A stretch of 42,744 nt of DNA. Source: Anaerotignum lactatifermentans DSM 14214 (GTDB taxonomy: Bacteria > Bacillota > Clostridia > Lachnospirales > Anaerotignaceae). The stretch is from positions 1-42,744 of the forward strand of contig NZ_FRAH01000028.1 of assembly GCF_900142265.1 (NCBI RefSeq). Direction: 5' to 3'. The stretch's first letter is position 1; every line of letters begins with the position of its first letter. Both the position numbers and the translations under genes were made by a program. This document shows positions 7,790-16,890 of this stretch, piece by piece. The notes below the pieces were generated by a model, which searched no databases, was not told the DNA's origin, and was given only the letters and a program-made list of their open reading frames with translations.

Positions 7790-9874
7790 TCAAGCCAGAT
7801 ATCCAAAATCCTCTTTTGTCAATTGTTTTCCGTATTTCATATAGTTCCACATAGTGGCTTCTTTGAGCTGTTCATTCCCCAACGGTTTTTGATCAGCAAC
7901 AGCGATATATGCTGCATTCCACAATATCTCTTTGATCTGGCTGCCGGAAAGTTCAAAAGTTTCCGCAAAAAAATCCAGATCAATGCCATCTTCCAATGGT
8001 GTTTTGTCAGGAATCAAAGAATGCCATAATTTTTTCCTGGTTTCAACATCTGGGAAGCGGAATGGAATCATAAATTTGATTCTGCGTCGGAAAGCATCGT
8101 CAATCTGGTCCACCAAATTAGTTGCAAGAATGACCATACCTTCATATTCTTCCATTTTCTGTAGCAAGTGAGCTGTTTCCGCATTCGCATTACGGTCATT
8201 GGAGTCTTTTACTTCACTGCGTTTTGCAAAAAGAGAATCTGCTTCATCAAAAAACAGGATTACATTCATTTGCTTTGCCCGTTCAAACAGAGCAGAAATA
8301 TTTTTTTCTGTTTCACCGATGTATTTGCTTACCATCTTTGACAAATCAATGCGATATAATTCTAAGCCTAGTTCCGCCGCAATGACTTGTACCGCCATGG
8401 TTTTGCCGGTTCCTGGAGGTCCATAAAAAAGCACACTGATGCCACGCCCATAGGGCGTTTTTTCAAAAAAGCCCCATTCTTCCCCTACAATATTTCGATA
8501 TTTTACCTGTGCACAAATATACTGCATCTGACGTTTCACTGTTGGATCAACGATCAAATCATCCCAGACAAATCTACCATTGATCAATGTGGCATAATTT
8601 CCAAGATTACCGCGTCCACGCTGCTTAACAGCTTCTTCAACATGCTTTGCTTCTAAAGATGTTCCATTAGATATGGATGTAAAATATGCCGTTGCAAATG
8701 TATTTTCAATCTCGCCAACGCTCATAACGTATTTGTTCCCATTTAATGCAGCATCAATCTGATTTTCTGCATGGTACAGCCGACTGAAATAAGACCATAC
8801 AGCAATTTTTTCTGTTGCAGACATATCCCATAAATGAAAAGACACAAACTTTTCTGTTATCCATACAGGAAAATCATGTTTTCCTTCTCCCAAAACGACA
8901 GTAAGGGGACATATATCCATAATCTTGGAAAACAGAGAATTGTAAGATGCGTTTTCTTGATCTTCTTCCCAGTTTGGAATGTCATAAAGGCAAAGGAATC
9001 CATTTTCCAATTTTGTTTTCAGTTTCAGTTCCTGAAAGAGATTCTCCCGTTTTTCTTCAGACATTGCGAAAATATCCTGCCAGCATAAAAAAGATGCTGG
9101 TTGCTGGAGACACTGTGAAAGATAGGAAACCAGTAATTTCTTGCCAGATTTTTTTCTGCCGTAGAGATACAGGACAAGAGGTTCAGCAGACAATCCCTGA
9201 TGTTCAGAAATAGAAATTGCTTTTTTCAAAATTTCTTCATATACCAAAAGCTTTGGTAAAGGCTCTTTCACTTGATATTTTCTGTATGTAATTACAAAAG
9301 GCTGCCCCAATAAATAAGACAATAATGATTTCCGCAATGTCAACGTTTCCTGATGCCATGTTTTATTGGAACTGTTATTTCCTTCCAAGCAGTTTGCTAA
9401 AGCATCTGTTTTGTTAATCAAGTGTGCAGTTTCTTTCAAGTCAGATTTTGATAGGATAGCATAAAGGCGCAGAGCCATTTCAACCGTAGGTGTCTGCACA
9501 TTTTTTCCTGTTTCAGCAGCGGCAAAAATGGGAATAAGCGTTTCTTTCATACCGACCACACCTGCCAACACCAGCGCAAATTTTTCAATCTGTGTAAAGT
9601 GATACAAAGAGAAAAATCTTGCTGTATGAAGTTCGAAACCGCTGATTGCTGCCAATTCAAAACGCCTTTGAATGGTTGCTTCTGCTTCCTCCATTTCCTC
9701 TTTTACATTCAAAAGCAGCTCTGCAGAATCTTCCCCATTTCGCTCTAGTTCTTCTTTCTGAAGTACTGCCCAGAGAAGAAATTCCATAACTGACGCAAAA
9801 TCCAGCCACACTTCGCTGTCATTCAGATAAGGTATTCTTTTTTCTTTGTTGATGCCACAATCGATGTTATTCAA
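7790..9874 (-). CDS. AAA+ ATPase of the CIS (Afp15/Pvc15-like), copy 2
   Basis: The protein has 694 residues. The C-terminal AAA+ module has Walker A GPPGTGKT at about 485, Walker B ILFFDEADSLF at about 538, a sensor ATN (VILATNLVDQ) and an RRRIKF arginine-finger region. The first ~440 residues include a helical N-terminal region and a degenerate P-loop domain (LYGRKKSGKKLL). CIS clusters normally encode one such ATPase, thought to help particle assembly or cargo handling in the cytoplasm. The start is TTG at 9874 with AAGGAAGG 7 nt upstream, and it overlaps the previous gene by 8 nt, so translation is coupled to the membrane sensor. It precedes the giant protein and may act on it. Confidence 0.9.
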   Translation of the reverse strand: MNNIDCGINKEKRIPYLNDSEVWLDFASVMEFLLWAVLQKEELERNGEDSAELLLNVKEEMEEAEATIQRRFELAAISGFELHTARFFSLYHFTQIEKFALVLAGVVGMKETLIPIFAAAETGKNVQTPTVEMALRLYAILSKSDLKETAHLINKTDALANCLEGNNSSNKTWHQETLTLRKSLLSYLLGQPFVITYRKYQVKEPLPKLLVYEEILKKAISISEHQGLSAEPLVLYLYGRKKSGKKLLVSYLSQCLQQPASFLCWQDIFAMSEEKRENLFQELKLKTKLENGFLCLYDIPNWEEDQENASYNSLFSKIMDICPLTVVLGEGKHDFPVWITEKFVSFHLWDMSATEKIAVWSYFSRLYHAENQIDAALNGNKYVMSVGEIENTFATAYFTSISNGTSLEAKHVEEAVKQRGRGNLGNYATLINGRFVWDDLIVDPTVKRQMQYICAQVKYRNIVGEEWGFFEKTPYGRGISVLFYGPPGTGKTMAVQVIAAELGLELYRIDLSKMVSKYIGETEKNISALFERAKQMNVILFFDEADSLFAKRSEVKDSNDRNANAETAHLLQKMEEYEGMVILATNLVDQIDDAFRRRIKFMIPFRFPDVETRKKLWHSLIPDKTPLEDGIDLDFFAETFELSGSQIKEILWNAAYIAVADQKPLGNEQLKEATMWNYMKYGKQLTKEDFGYLA

Positions 9875-12410
9875 AGAGATTCCTTCCTTTTTCCTTCATT
9901 TCTGCTTGTTCGCCACACAGCAGTAAATATCTGCCGGCAGCCAAATCATCTTTATTTTTGCGCAGTACACGTATAAAACAGTCTTTTGCCATTGTATAAG
10001 CACCCGCTTGGAAATAACGAACACCTGCCTCAAAATCTGCTTTTGTAATGGATTTGAGCATAACGATATCAGACTTCTGACCATCAAAAACTTCGTAAAT
10101 TTGTTTTTTTGCGTCATTTATAAACCCAAACAGTCTTATATTTTCCATGACTTGATCCAGTCGTTCCATGGTATCCTCATCAATCAGAACTCCTAGATGA
10201 TAGGTACTGCTGATTTTCTGCAAAGACTGTGCAAACATCATTTCTGATGATACAGCACGTATTTCCATTCTTTCCTCATCGCCAATGATACCAATGCGAA
10301 GATCGCCGCAAACAATACCGCTGCCGAATGAAATCTCTTTTCCAGCCAATGTAAGAGAAATGGATTGCAAAGCTTTTTGCGCTGCGATGGCTGCCTGTAA
10401 TGCTTGATCGGGATTGTTTGGAAAGAAGGCGTATAAACCAGTATCTGTAAATTGGATTACTGTTCCCCCTGCATCTTCAACAGAGGCAGTCAGTTCCTGC
10501 AAAACACGATTGACGAACTGGAACATTTCTTGTGGTCCAGCTTTGGAAACAGCTTTTGAAAAATCTTGAGCGTCAATAATTAAAATAGCTGCGTCATTCA
10601 TTGTGGTTTCGTCTGCCGGTGTTACATCGCGTATATCATTTTCCCTCAAAAGACTGATTAGACTTTGGGGAATATATGGTTCGTATGCGCGCTCCAATTG
10701 ATCGATATGCTGCAAATGTTCCCGTATGTTTATGGTCATATGGTAAAACAGATTTGTCATTTCCTTTATTTCTGTTCCATTTCCTTCTTTGGGTGGTTCA
10801 TCCAGATCAATGCCGACAGAAAAATCAGTTAATGCATGTTTGATTTTTTTGAGTGGACGTAGAAGCAAAAAACATATGATTGTCAGGAAAACGATCATAA
10901 CTAAGAGAAAAACAAAGATGTTCTGTACCACATTGATCAGCTCATCCATCATTTCATATGTAATATTGATTTCTGGATAAATCACACGAATGACACCAAC
11001 AACTTCCTGATTTTCCAAAATCGGATAATATACAGACAAGCATCGTCCGAAATTATAATAGCGTTCTATGGATTTTGCAGGTGTTTTCTTTTCCACAATA
11101 TCTCGCAGAACAGCTTCTTCTGTGGGGTATCCGTAAGTGGTGGATGAAGCGCAGGACAGGCTGCCTGCGTCCCTAGAATAAAAGGAGTTGTTTTCATATC
11201 CAAAAACAGATACATTTCCAACAATATCTTCTGTATTATACATAATTGTTCCATTCCGATCATAAATACCGTTGAGCATATATTGTGCATATAAGATATT
11301 ATGGGAATCAACATTTCCTTTGGAAGAAAAATCCATTTGCGTACTGATTTGCTGCTTCAGACTGCTAGCGGTGTAATACATTTGCGTATACAGTCGATTT
11401 TCAACATCATCTTTCAGAAAGTTTTGAATATACATTTCAAATCCAAAACAAAATACCAAAAGCATAGGAATGGAGAAGCATATGATTTTTAAGGCAGTTG
11501 GGAATGTTCTGCGTATTTTCCTCACAATTAATTTGATAGAAAATATAGCGATGAGCAATATACCAGCTGTCATGCAGATTTTTTTCAGTGTTTGTACAGG
11601 AGGACTGCTCAACCAAACCAGAACATTTTGACTTTTACCTACTACCATAGGAGATAATTTACCATCTGTGGTATAGAAAGTAGCAGTCCATGTGCCGTCT
11701 TCCATCTGATTCATTGAATACAGATCACCATAGGAGCTGATAGATTTTGCAAAAGGAATATTTTCTGCGGGAGATACCTGCTTGCTAGTGTAATCAATCA
11801 CATAACATTTATCGTCATCAGCATTATAGAAGTATAATCCATCGTTTCCAAATGTGTATACTGTATTATTTTGAGAAACCATTTCACCATTATTGGAAAA
11901 GACCAAAGTTTTTTCACCATTATTTGGGGAAAGCCAAACAGAACCATCTGCTGTGACGGTCCAGATGCCATCAGATAATTTCTTTTCTGCGTACACATCT
12001 GCCTGCTGGTTATTTCCGATGGTTTCTGAGTGAATGATTTGCTTCTCATTTATATCATATTGCAAATATAGAAAGTTGTTGATGTCTGTAACTTCCTGAG
12101 GCTGTAAAAGCAAATTACAAATACCATTTTCATCAATTTCAATGTCTGAAACGCTGTAAAATATTGTATTGACATCATCCATGGTATAGATGGTATCTAT
12201 CCATGCATTGTGTCCATTTGCATCACAGCCAAACAAACGAAGTTTTCCATCCCATTCATCTACACCATAAAGAACCCCATTTTCCCATACGACTTCTTTT
12301 ACCGATGCGATATACCAGAAAGGACTGAAAAATGTCAGTATAGTAGACAGCACAAGGACTGGCAATATCCAGAACAATATATTTTTTTTCAAGTGCAGTC
12401 TGTCAAACAC
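9867..12410 (-). CDS. Membrane sensor with beta-propeller-like and Cache-like outer domains, HAMP and degenerate cyclase-like domain
   Basis: The protein has 847 residues. It has a membrane segment at about 12-32, then about 240 extracytoplasmic residues with repeated Y/W-rich beta units (propeller-like, e.g. YTFGNDGLYFYN). Two membrane segments follow (about 285-330), a Cache-like outer domain, a membrane segment (about 505-530), HAMP, and a class III nucleotide cyclase homology domain (about 610-770). A TPR-like tail ends it. In the cyclase domain both metal aspartates appear kept (IIDAQDF and FTDTG), but the lysine and the N-x-x-x-R transition-state residues are replaced (SSEMMFAQSLQ), so activity is doubtful. 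The start is GTG at 12410 with GGAGG 7 nt upstream. The homologous gene immediately upstream suggests tandem duplication. Confidence 0.8.
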   Translation of the reverse strand: MFDRLHLKKNILFWILPVLVLSTILTFFSPFWYIASVKEVVWENGVLYGVDEWDGKLRLFGCDANGHNAWIDTIYTMDDVNTIFYSVSDIEIDENGICNLLLQPQEVTDINNFLYLQYDINEKQIIHSETIGNNQQADVYAEKKLSDGIWTVTADGSVWLSPNNGEKTLVFSNNGEMVSQNNTVYTFGNDGLYFYNADDDKCYVIDYTSKQVSPAENIPFAKSISSYGDLYSMNQMEDGTWTATFYTTDGKLSPMVVGKSQNVLVWLSSPPVQTLKKICMTAGILLIAIFSIKLIVRKIRRTFPTALKIICFSIPMLLVFCFGFEMYIQNFLKDDVENRLYTQMYYTASSLKQQISTQMDFSSKGNVDSHNILYAQYMLNGIYDRNGTIMYNTEDIVGNVSVFGYENNSFYSRDAGSLSCASSTTYGYPTEEAVLRDIVEKKTPAKSIERYYNFGRCLSVYYPILENQEVVGVIRVIYPEINITYEMMDELINVVQNIFVFLLVMIVFLTIICFLLLRPLKKIKHALTDFSVGIDLDEPPKEGNGTEIKEMTNLFYHMTINIREHLQHIDQLERAYEPYIPQSLISLLRENDIRDVTPADETTMNDAAILIIDAQDFSKAVSKAGPQEMFQFVNRVLQELTASVEDAGGTVIQFTDTGLYAFFPNNPDQALQAAIAAQKALQSISLTLAGKEISFGSGIVCGDLRIGIIGDEERMEIRAVSSEMMFAQSLQKISSTYHLGVLIDEDTMERLDQVMENIRLFGFINDAKKQIYEVFDGQKSDIVMLKSITKADFEAGVRYFQAGAYTMAKDCFIRVLRKNKDDLAAGRYLLLCGEQAEMKEKGRNLFE

Positions 12411-12425
12411 AATTTTTCCTCCATT

Positions 12426-15131
12426 CTAAAATTGATCAAGCCAAGGTTCTTCTTTGTCGCTGTGAATGAGTCTTTCGCATAACAATATGTATTCTTTTGC
12501 CACGCCATCCTTTGGATCTTGCTGCAATACATGAATAAATCTCCTTCTGGCATATGCATAAGATTTTGACATAAATAGCCTGATACCATCTTCCAATTCG
12601 GATTTCGTATCCATTTTCAATCTTTGGCGTTCTTGACTATCGCCAGTTAAAATTTCATATATAGCTTCTAACTTGTTTGAAGATGTCATATGCAAATAAC
12701 CAATCACGCGTGTGCGATAATATGTTGAAAAATTGGGTATGCGGCTAGCGGCTCTGCCTGTAATTAATATGGGGGTTCCCAATCTTCCAGCCATTTGCTG
12801 CAAAAACAGAGATAAACTGCCATGTTCAGAAATCATGGTAGTTACCCGTCTCTTGGGCAGACCAATGACACCAAAACGGAGTTCTTCTTCTGCGATTCCT
12901 GCAAAAAAGACTTCTTCCGTTTCTTTTAGCCGCTCCAAAACGGCAATGGCACATTCCACTGCATGTTGTTGTACTTCTTTTGTAAATACGACGTTTTCCC
13001 CATAGCGGAAAATCTTATTGACAACACCGCCGTATGTATGGATTACTGGAATTTGTTTGCTCAAATATGCATTATATGCACAAAATCCCTTTTCATAAAG
13101 GTTATCTGTTTCGTATTCGTCATACGTATTGATGGTCAGAACAGAAGCAATGAAGTCTTTCCCATCACCAGATAAAGCACCTCGAATACCGTTTTTCCGC
13201 AAAAGGTAAAATGGCTTTGAGGGAACGAATGCTTCATATTTGTTTTGATAAGATTCCATTTCCGCAACCCTGTTTTCAATTAAGGCTGCCATATGGTCAA
13301 ACCTTTTTGCAATTACTGCAACCTCATGATTCCCTTGAATATTCGCTCTGGCATGGAGATCTCCTTCCGCCATTCGGGTCATTGCCTGTCTTAATATTTT
13401 TAAATCCCTAGTATTAATCCAAAATACAAGCAGAATCAGCAAAAATAACAGTGTACCTGCACTGAAAAATAATTTTTTGATTGTTTGACTGTTGGATAGA
13501 ATATTCATTTCAAGTAAAAGGCTGCTTGCACTGGTTTCCAAAACACCAATTACTTCTCCGTTGTTATTTTTGATTGGAGCAAAAACAGTCAGATAACTGC
13601 CTAAATAGTTGCTATACTCTGTATATACAGTTTTGCCTGTTTCTGCTGCTTCTTTCAAAGACAAATAATTGGTCGCAGGCATCTGGTATTCCATAGATAA
13701 ATTCTGCTGATAAGAAAGCGAAAGAGAAAATAATTCGCCATCTTTATAATGATATAAATGTGAGGCCATAGCGTTGTTAACTGCCTCTTCACTGCCTGTT
13801 TCCAAATTTTCGATAGTTTGCGGTTCTATTAATTCATAAGAATAGTAGGACGCTTCCGCATACGTATTTTCTTCTTCCATTCGGACTTTTTCCAATTGCT
13901 CAATATCGATTTTTCCCTGCAAAATATCATTTACAGCAGCAAGCTGCTGTATTTTCTGTTCTTTTTCATCAGGCAGCTGTCGATCCATTACATAAAATAG
14001 ATTGGTCATACTCAAGCCAATAATGGGAATCATTACCATAACAGCAATACCTAAAACAGGCGCTCCGTCTTTTCTTCGTAGCATTCTGCTGAAAATATAA
14101 ATGTATAACAAGAAAACAGCTGTAGTGCCGAGAATCGCCAGAAAAGCTGTGATAATAGACTTACCAATTGGCCAAGTAAGCTGGTCCAGAACATATTCTT
14201 TTTCACCGTAAATCACAGGAACACTTCGCCCATCATCCAGAGTCAATGTTCCTACATAGATATCGTCTTCTTCTGCAATGATATATACGTCTGAAACATC
14301 GAAAGATTCTGCTGTTATAGATTGATGTCCAGGACAAAGTTCTAATTCTTTATAATCCGTGGCTTTTGTAACTTTGTAGTTCTGTTCCGTATCCACATTG
14401 TAAAAATGAAGTTCATCTTTCTGGAAAGTAAAATGCGTATTTTGCCTGCTGATTTTTGAACCATCGTTGATAAAGATATTTTTTGTGGATCCATCAGGTT
14501 CAATCTTGATGATATCGCCGGTATTTGTCTTTTCCCAAATGACGTCATCCTGACTCATAAGGGAATGAACCGTTTCATGCAGCTGTATAGTCGCCTTCGA
14601 AGAAGCTGTTCCATCTTCATTCAAATAGAATTGCTTTAATGTAGAAGTTGTTGAATCGAATGTTTCCAATATCAACTGACCGTCTTTCTGAGATCGAAGC
14701 TGAAAATAATTGTCATCCACAATATCTTTGAGATCCCATTTCGGTATAATGGTTTTCTTGTCAAAATCACAGTGAGCAATTGTTTTAATATCATTTGCAT
14801 CGGATGTATCACGTCTTAGTAAACTGTAATATACATATAATTGACCATCTTTTCCCATAACAAGATCCATTAAAGAAACGACCCCGTTCTCATCTATGAT
14901 AGGATAAGTGAAATACTGTTGTTCATTGGTTTCTGTATTTACACAAAAAATATAGTATTTATTGTCATAAATCTCGATGCCATAAAGATAATCATTCCGA
15001 TAATTAGCTGTATAAGCGTTTTGAATTTCGTGTACGGATTTTTGCGCAACAAAACAGCAGGAAAATGCTGAAAGCATAATCCAAATACATATTGTAAATA
15101 TGATTGCCATTTTTTTACCCATATCCACCAT
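12426..15131 (-). CDS. Paralogous membrane sensor with HAMP and catalytically dead cyclase-like domain
   Basis: The protein has 901 residues and the same layout as the next gene. It has an N-terminal membrane anchor (about 8-28), a beta-rich outer domain, two central membrane segments (about 320-385), a Cache-like domain, another membrane segment (about 555-575), and HAMP (QAMTRMAEGDLHARANI). A cyclase-homology domain and a TPR-like tail (FIHVLQQDPKDG) follow. Here even the metal aspartates are missing (SVLTINTYDEYE and FRYGENVVF), so it cannot be an ordinary cyclase. The pair may form a heteromeric receptor or a scaffold holding the injection machine at the membrane; both are inference. The start is uncertain: ATG at 15131 or 15122, with no strong ribosome binding site for either. 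Confidence 0.78.
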   Translation of the reverse strand: MVDMGKKMAIIFTICIWIMLSAFSCCFVAQKSVHEIQNAYTANYRNDYLYGIEIYDNKYYIFCVNTETNEQQYFTYPIIDENGVVSLMDLVMGKDGQLYVYYSLLRRDTSDANDIKTIAHCDFDKKTIIPKWDLKDIVDDNYFQLRSQKDGQLILETFDSTTSTLKQFYLNEDGTASSKATIQLHETVHSLMSQDDVIWEKTNTGDIIKIEPDGSTKNIFINDGSKISRQNTHFTFQKDELHFYNVDTEQNYKVTKATDYKELELCPGHQSITAESFDVSDVYIIAEEDDIYVGTLTLDDGRSVPVIYGEKEYVLDQLTWPIGKSIITAFLAILGTTAVFLLYIYIFSRMLRRKDGAPVLGIAVMVMIPIIGLSMTNLFYVMDRQLPDEKEQKIQQLAAVNDILQGKIDIEQLEKVRMEEENTYAEASYYSYELIEPQTIENLETGSEEAVNNAMASHLYHYKDGELFSLSLSYQQNLSMEYQMPATNYLSLKEAAETGKTVYTEYSNYLGSYLTVFAPIKNNNGEVIGVLETSASSLLLEMNILSNSQTIKKLFFSAGTLLFLLILLVFWINTRDLKILRQAMTRMAEGDLHARANIQGNHEVAVIAKRFDHMAALIENRVAEMESYQNKYEAFVPSKPFYLLRKNGIRGALSGDGKDFIASVLTINTYDEYETDNLYEKGFCAYNAYLSKQIPVIHTYGGVVNKIFRYGENVVFTKEVQQHAVECAIAVLERLKETEEVFFAGIAEEELRFGVIGLPKRRVTTMISEHGSLSLFLQQMAGRLGTPILITGRAASRIPNFSTYYRTRVIGYLHMTSSNKLEAIYEILTGDSQERQRLKMDTKSELEDGIRLFMSKSYAYARRRFIHVLQQDPKDGVAKEYILLCERLIHSDKEEPWLDQF

Positions 15132-15181
15132 CCTAACAACAGAAATTCTTATATTTTATAAAATGCTTATCACTAGATGTT

Positions 15182-15568
15182 TTATTTGACTTGAATATTA
15201 AATGTACCAGGGCTTTTGATCTCAATAATTCCGCCGTAAGCGCAGGTCAGTTTACAGTTTTGATTCAGCGCAGGTTTTCCGCCAACCAAAACTGTGGGAG
15301 AACCAGGCATCCATGTTCCGGCTATGACCGGAATACAAGGCATAGGAGTCAATGCACCCATAGCTGCGGCGGTTGCAGCAGCTACTGTAGGATTTGCCAT
15401 ACTGGAACACATGCCAAAAGGCATGATATTCACCAGCGGAACGCAATCAGCAATGCTTGCCATAGGCATAGAAGACATGACCCTTGCCGTTGGCAACACA
15501 TTAAATACAGAAGGCGCCATACCAAAACTGCACTGCAAAATTGCACCTCCTAGTACACCATATCCCAT
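15182..15568 (-). CDS. PAAR-like spike tip protein (DUF4280)
   Basis: The protein has 128 residues. It matches DUF4280 closely from end to end: GALxxC-type start (GGAILQCSFG), VLPT, the NIMPFGMCSSMANP motif, ALTPMPCIP, a PGSPTVLVGGKPAL turn and CAYGGIIEI. These cysteine- and glycine-rich proteins take the place of PAAR tips that sharpen the spike of contractile systems. I chose ATG at 15568, with AAGGAG 9 nt upstream, over the upstream TTG at 15577, which nearly abuts that site. It sits well away from the gpV-like spike gene, in the accessory half of the operon. The spike itself lacks a PAAR domain, so this is probably the tip. Confidence 0.92.
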   Translation of the reverse strand: MGYGVLGGAILQCSFGMAPSVFNVLPTARVMSSMPMASIADCVPLVNIMPFGMCSSMANPTVAAATAAAMGALTPMPCIPVIAGTWMPGSPTVLVGGKPALNQNCKLTCAYGGIIEIKSPGTFNIQVK

Positions 15569-15593
15569 TTTCAACAACTCCTTCTAACTAAAA

Positions 15594-16283
15594 TTAGTGA
15601 TTGTTTTCTACTATTTGTCCATCAGCTTTTAACAGAAGATACTCTGTTTGCTTTCTAACAGCTATCTCACAAATACCTTGTGCATCAGCTGTTCCATGCA
15701 TCAATGGATAGAGACCTGTTTTAATTTTTTTGTGTTCCTTTTTTAAAGGCGCTGACAAGGTACAGATATCATGCTCCATATTTTGCACATAAACGATTTC
15801 AAAATCATCTGGATTGTCTTTTGCACATAAAACCATAGCAGCACCATCCAACTGCCATTTTCTATCTTTGTATATTTTTATGGAAGTGGATCCTTTTTCG
15901 CCCTTTTCCAACAGTCGAATTGCAGGTTCCTGTTCCTTCTCTAAAGCGAATATCCTTTCGTGAGGAGTGCAGGAAACACGCAGCCAGTGGATATCAGCTG
16001 TTAGATGATATCCCTTTTTCGGTTCTGCCCAAAGATTCAAAACGGTTTCTGAAGAAATATCTGTGGTGTCAATTTCCATTGTTCCGTAAATTCCGCTCTG
16101 GATAAGAATGGTTTTTGGTTTTTCATTGCCAACAACCACGAAAAATCCATCTTCCTTTGGAAGTATCTTGGCATGGTTGTCACAGGAAAAACGAAAATAT
16201 TCTTTCTTTGCCGCACGAAAGGTCAGACTGTCAAAAATCCTGAATATAAGCTGTACATAAATAGAAAACCTATCCTTTGCCAT
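15594..16283 (-). CDS. CIS-associated beta-rich protein, unknown function
   Basis: The protein has 229 residues. I do not recognise a family. It shows strand-rich segments, for example FFVVVGNEKPKTILIQSG, and a C-terminal stretch with YPLMHGTADAQGICEIAV that resembles a carboxypeptidase-regulatory-like beta-sandwich. There are no membrane segments or signal peptide. GGAGG precedes the ATG. It lies 4 nt after the Pvc16-like gene and just before the PAAR-like tip, so a minor structural or tip-loading role is plausible, but nothing in the sequence settles it. Confidence 0.6.
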   Translation of the reverse strand: MAKDRFSIYVQLIFRIFDSLTFRAAKKEYFRFSCDNHAKILPKEDGFFVVVGNEKPKTILIQSGIYGTMEIDTTDISSETVLNLWAEPKKGYHLTADIHWLRVSCTPHERIFALEKEQEPAIRLLEKGEKGSTSIKIYKDRKWQLDGAAMVLCAKDNPDDFEIVYVQNMEHDICTLSAPLKKEHKKIKTGLYPLMHGTADAQGICEIAVRKQTEYLLLKADGQIVENNH

Positions 16284-16287
16284 AGTC

Positions 16288-16863
16288 TTATTCCTCCGCT
16301 GTATCCTGCATTTCCACAGTAAATTCTGTAACTCTGCTGATGCGTTTTTCCTTTGTGGATTCCAATTCTACTGGAGTAACGCGATAGCAGAGAGAAGTCT
16401 TGTAGGGTTTTGTTGTATCATTCCATAGCTTCATTTTTTCTTCTGTAGTCAAATCCAGCAGCTCAATTCGAATATCTGCTTCTGTTGTATCATTGCCGAA
16501 AGATTCCCCGCTGATCATGGAATGATCTGCCAATATCTGCATGACTCGTCCTAATATCCGTTGCTCCTGTACAGCTCTGAATTTGATATCACTGGAAGAA
16601 TATGCCGTGATCATATAATATAGGCTCAAAATCAAAGGAGGAAATTTTTGTCCAGTATAGCTGTAATTTACCATACCGCTTCTTCTCAAATCATGGTTTT
16701 CTTCAATATCATATAAGTAAATGCCAACAGAAAAATCACCTTTCTCATCTGGTCCGCAAAGACCAATACTATTTTTGTCTGCAATCAGATCCGGAACCAT
16801 CCCGTCAGAAAGCAGATCGACGATTTTTTGGCTAACTTCTGAAATTACTGTATACCTTCCCAT
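16288..16863 (-). CDS. Pvc16/Afp16-like tube-terminator protein (DUF4255)
   Basis: The protein has 191 residues. The N-terminal helix (VISEVSQKIVDLL) and the strands around VGIYLYDIEENHDLR, with PLILSLYYMITAYS, are typical of DUF4255. The family includes Pvc16 and Afp16, which cap the distal end of the tube and sheath and stop growth at the length set by the tape measure. The length is normal. AAGGAG lies 7 nt upstream of the ATG. Finding it in the accessory half shows that the accessory and structural genes belong to one system. Confidence 0.9.
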   Translation of the reverse strand: MGRYTVISEVSQKIVDLLSDGMVPDLIADKNSIGLCGPDEKGDFSVGIYLYDIEENHDLRRSGMVNYSYTGQKFPPLILSLYYMITAYSSSDIKFRAVQEQRILGRVMQILADHSMISGESFGNDTTEADIRIELLDLTTEEKMKLWNDTTKPYKTSLCYRVTPVELESTKEKRISRVTEFTVEMQDTAEE

Positions 16864-16890
16864 AATTTTCTCCTTTTATGCTGTATGATT

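Noticed and set aside
9867-12410. Functional adenylate or guanylate cyclase
   Set aside because: The substrate-binding lysine and the N-x-x-x-R transition-state residues are replaced, so an active-enzyme call is not justified.
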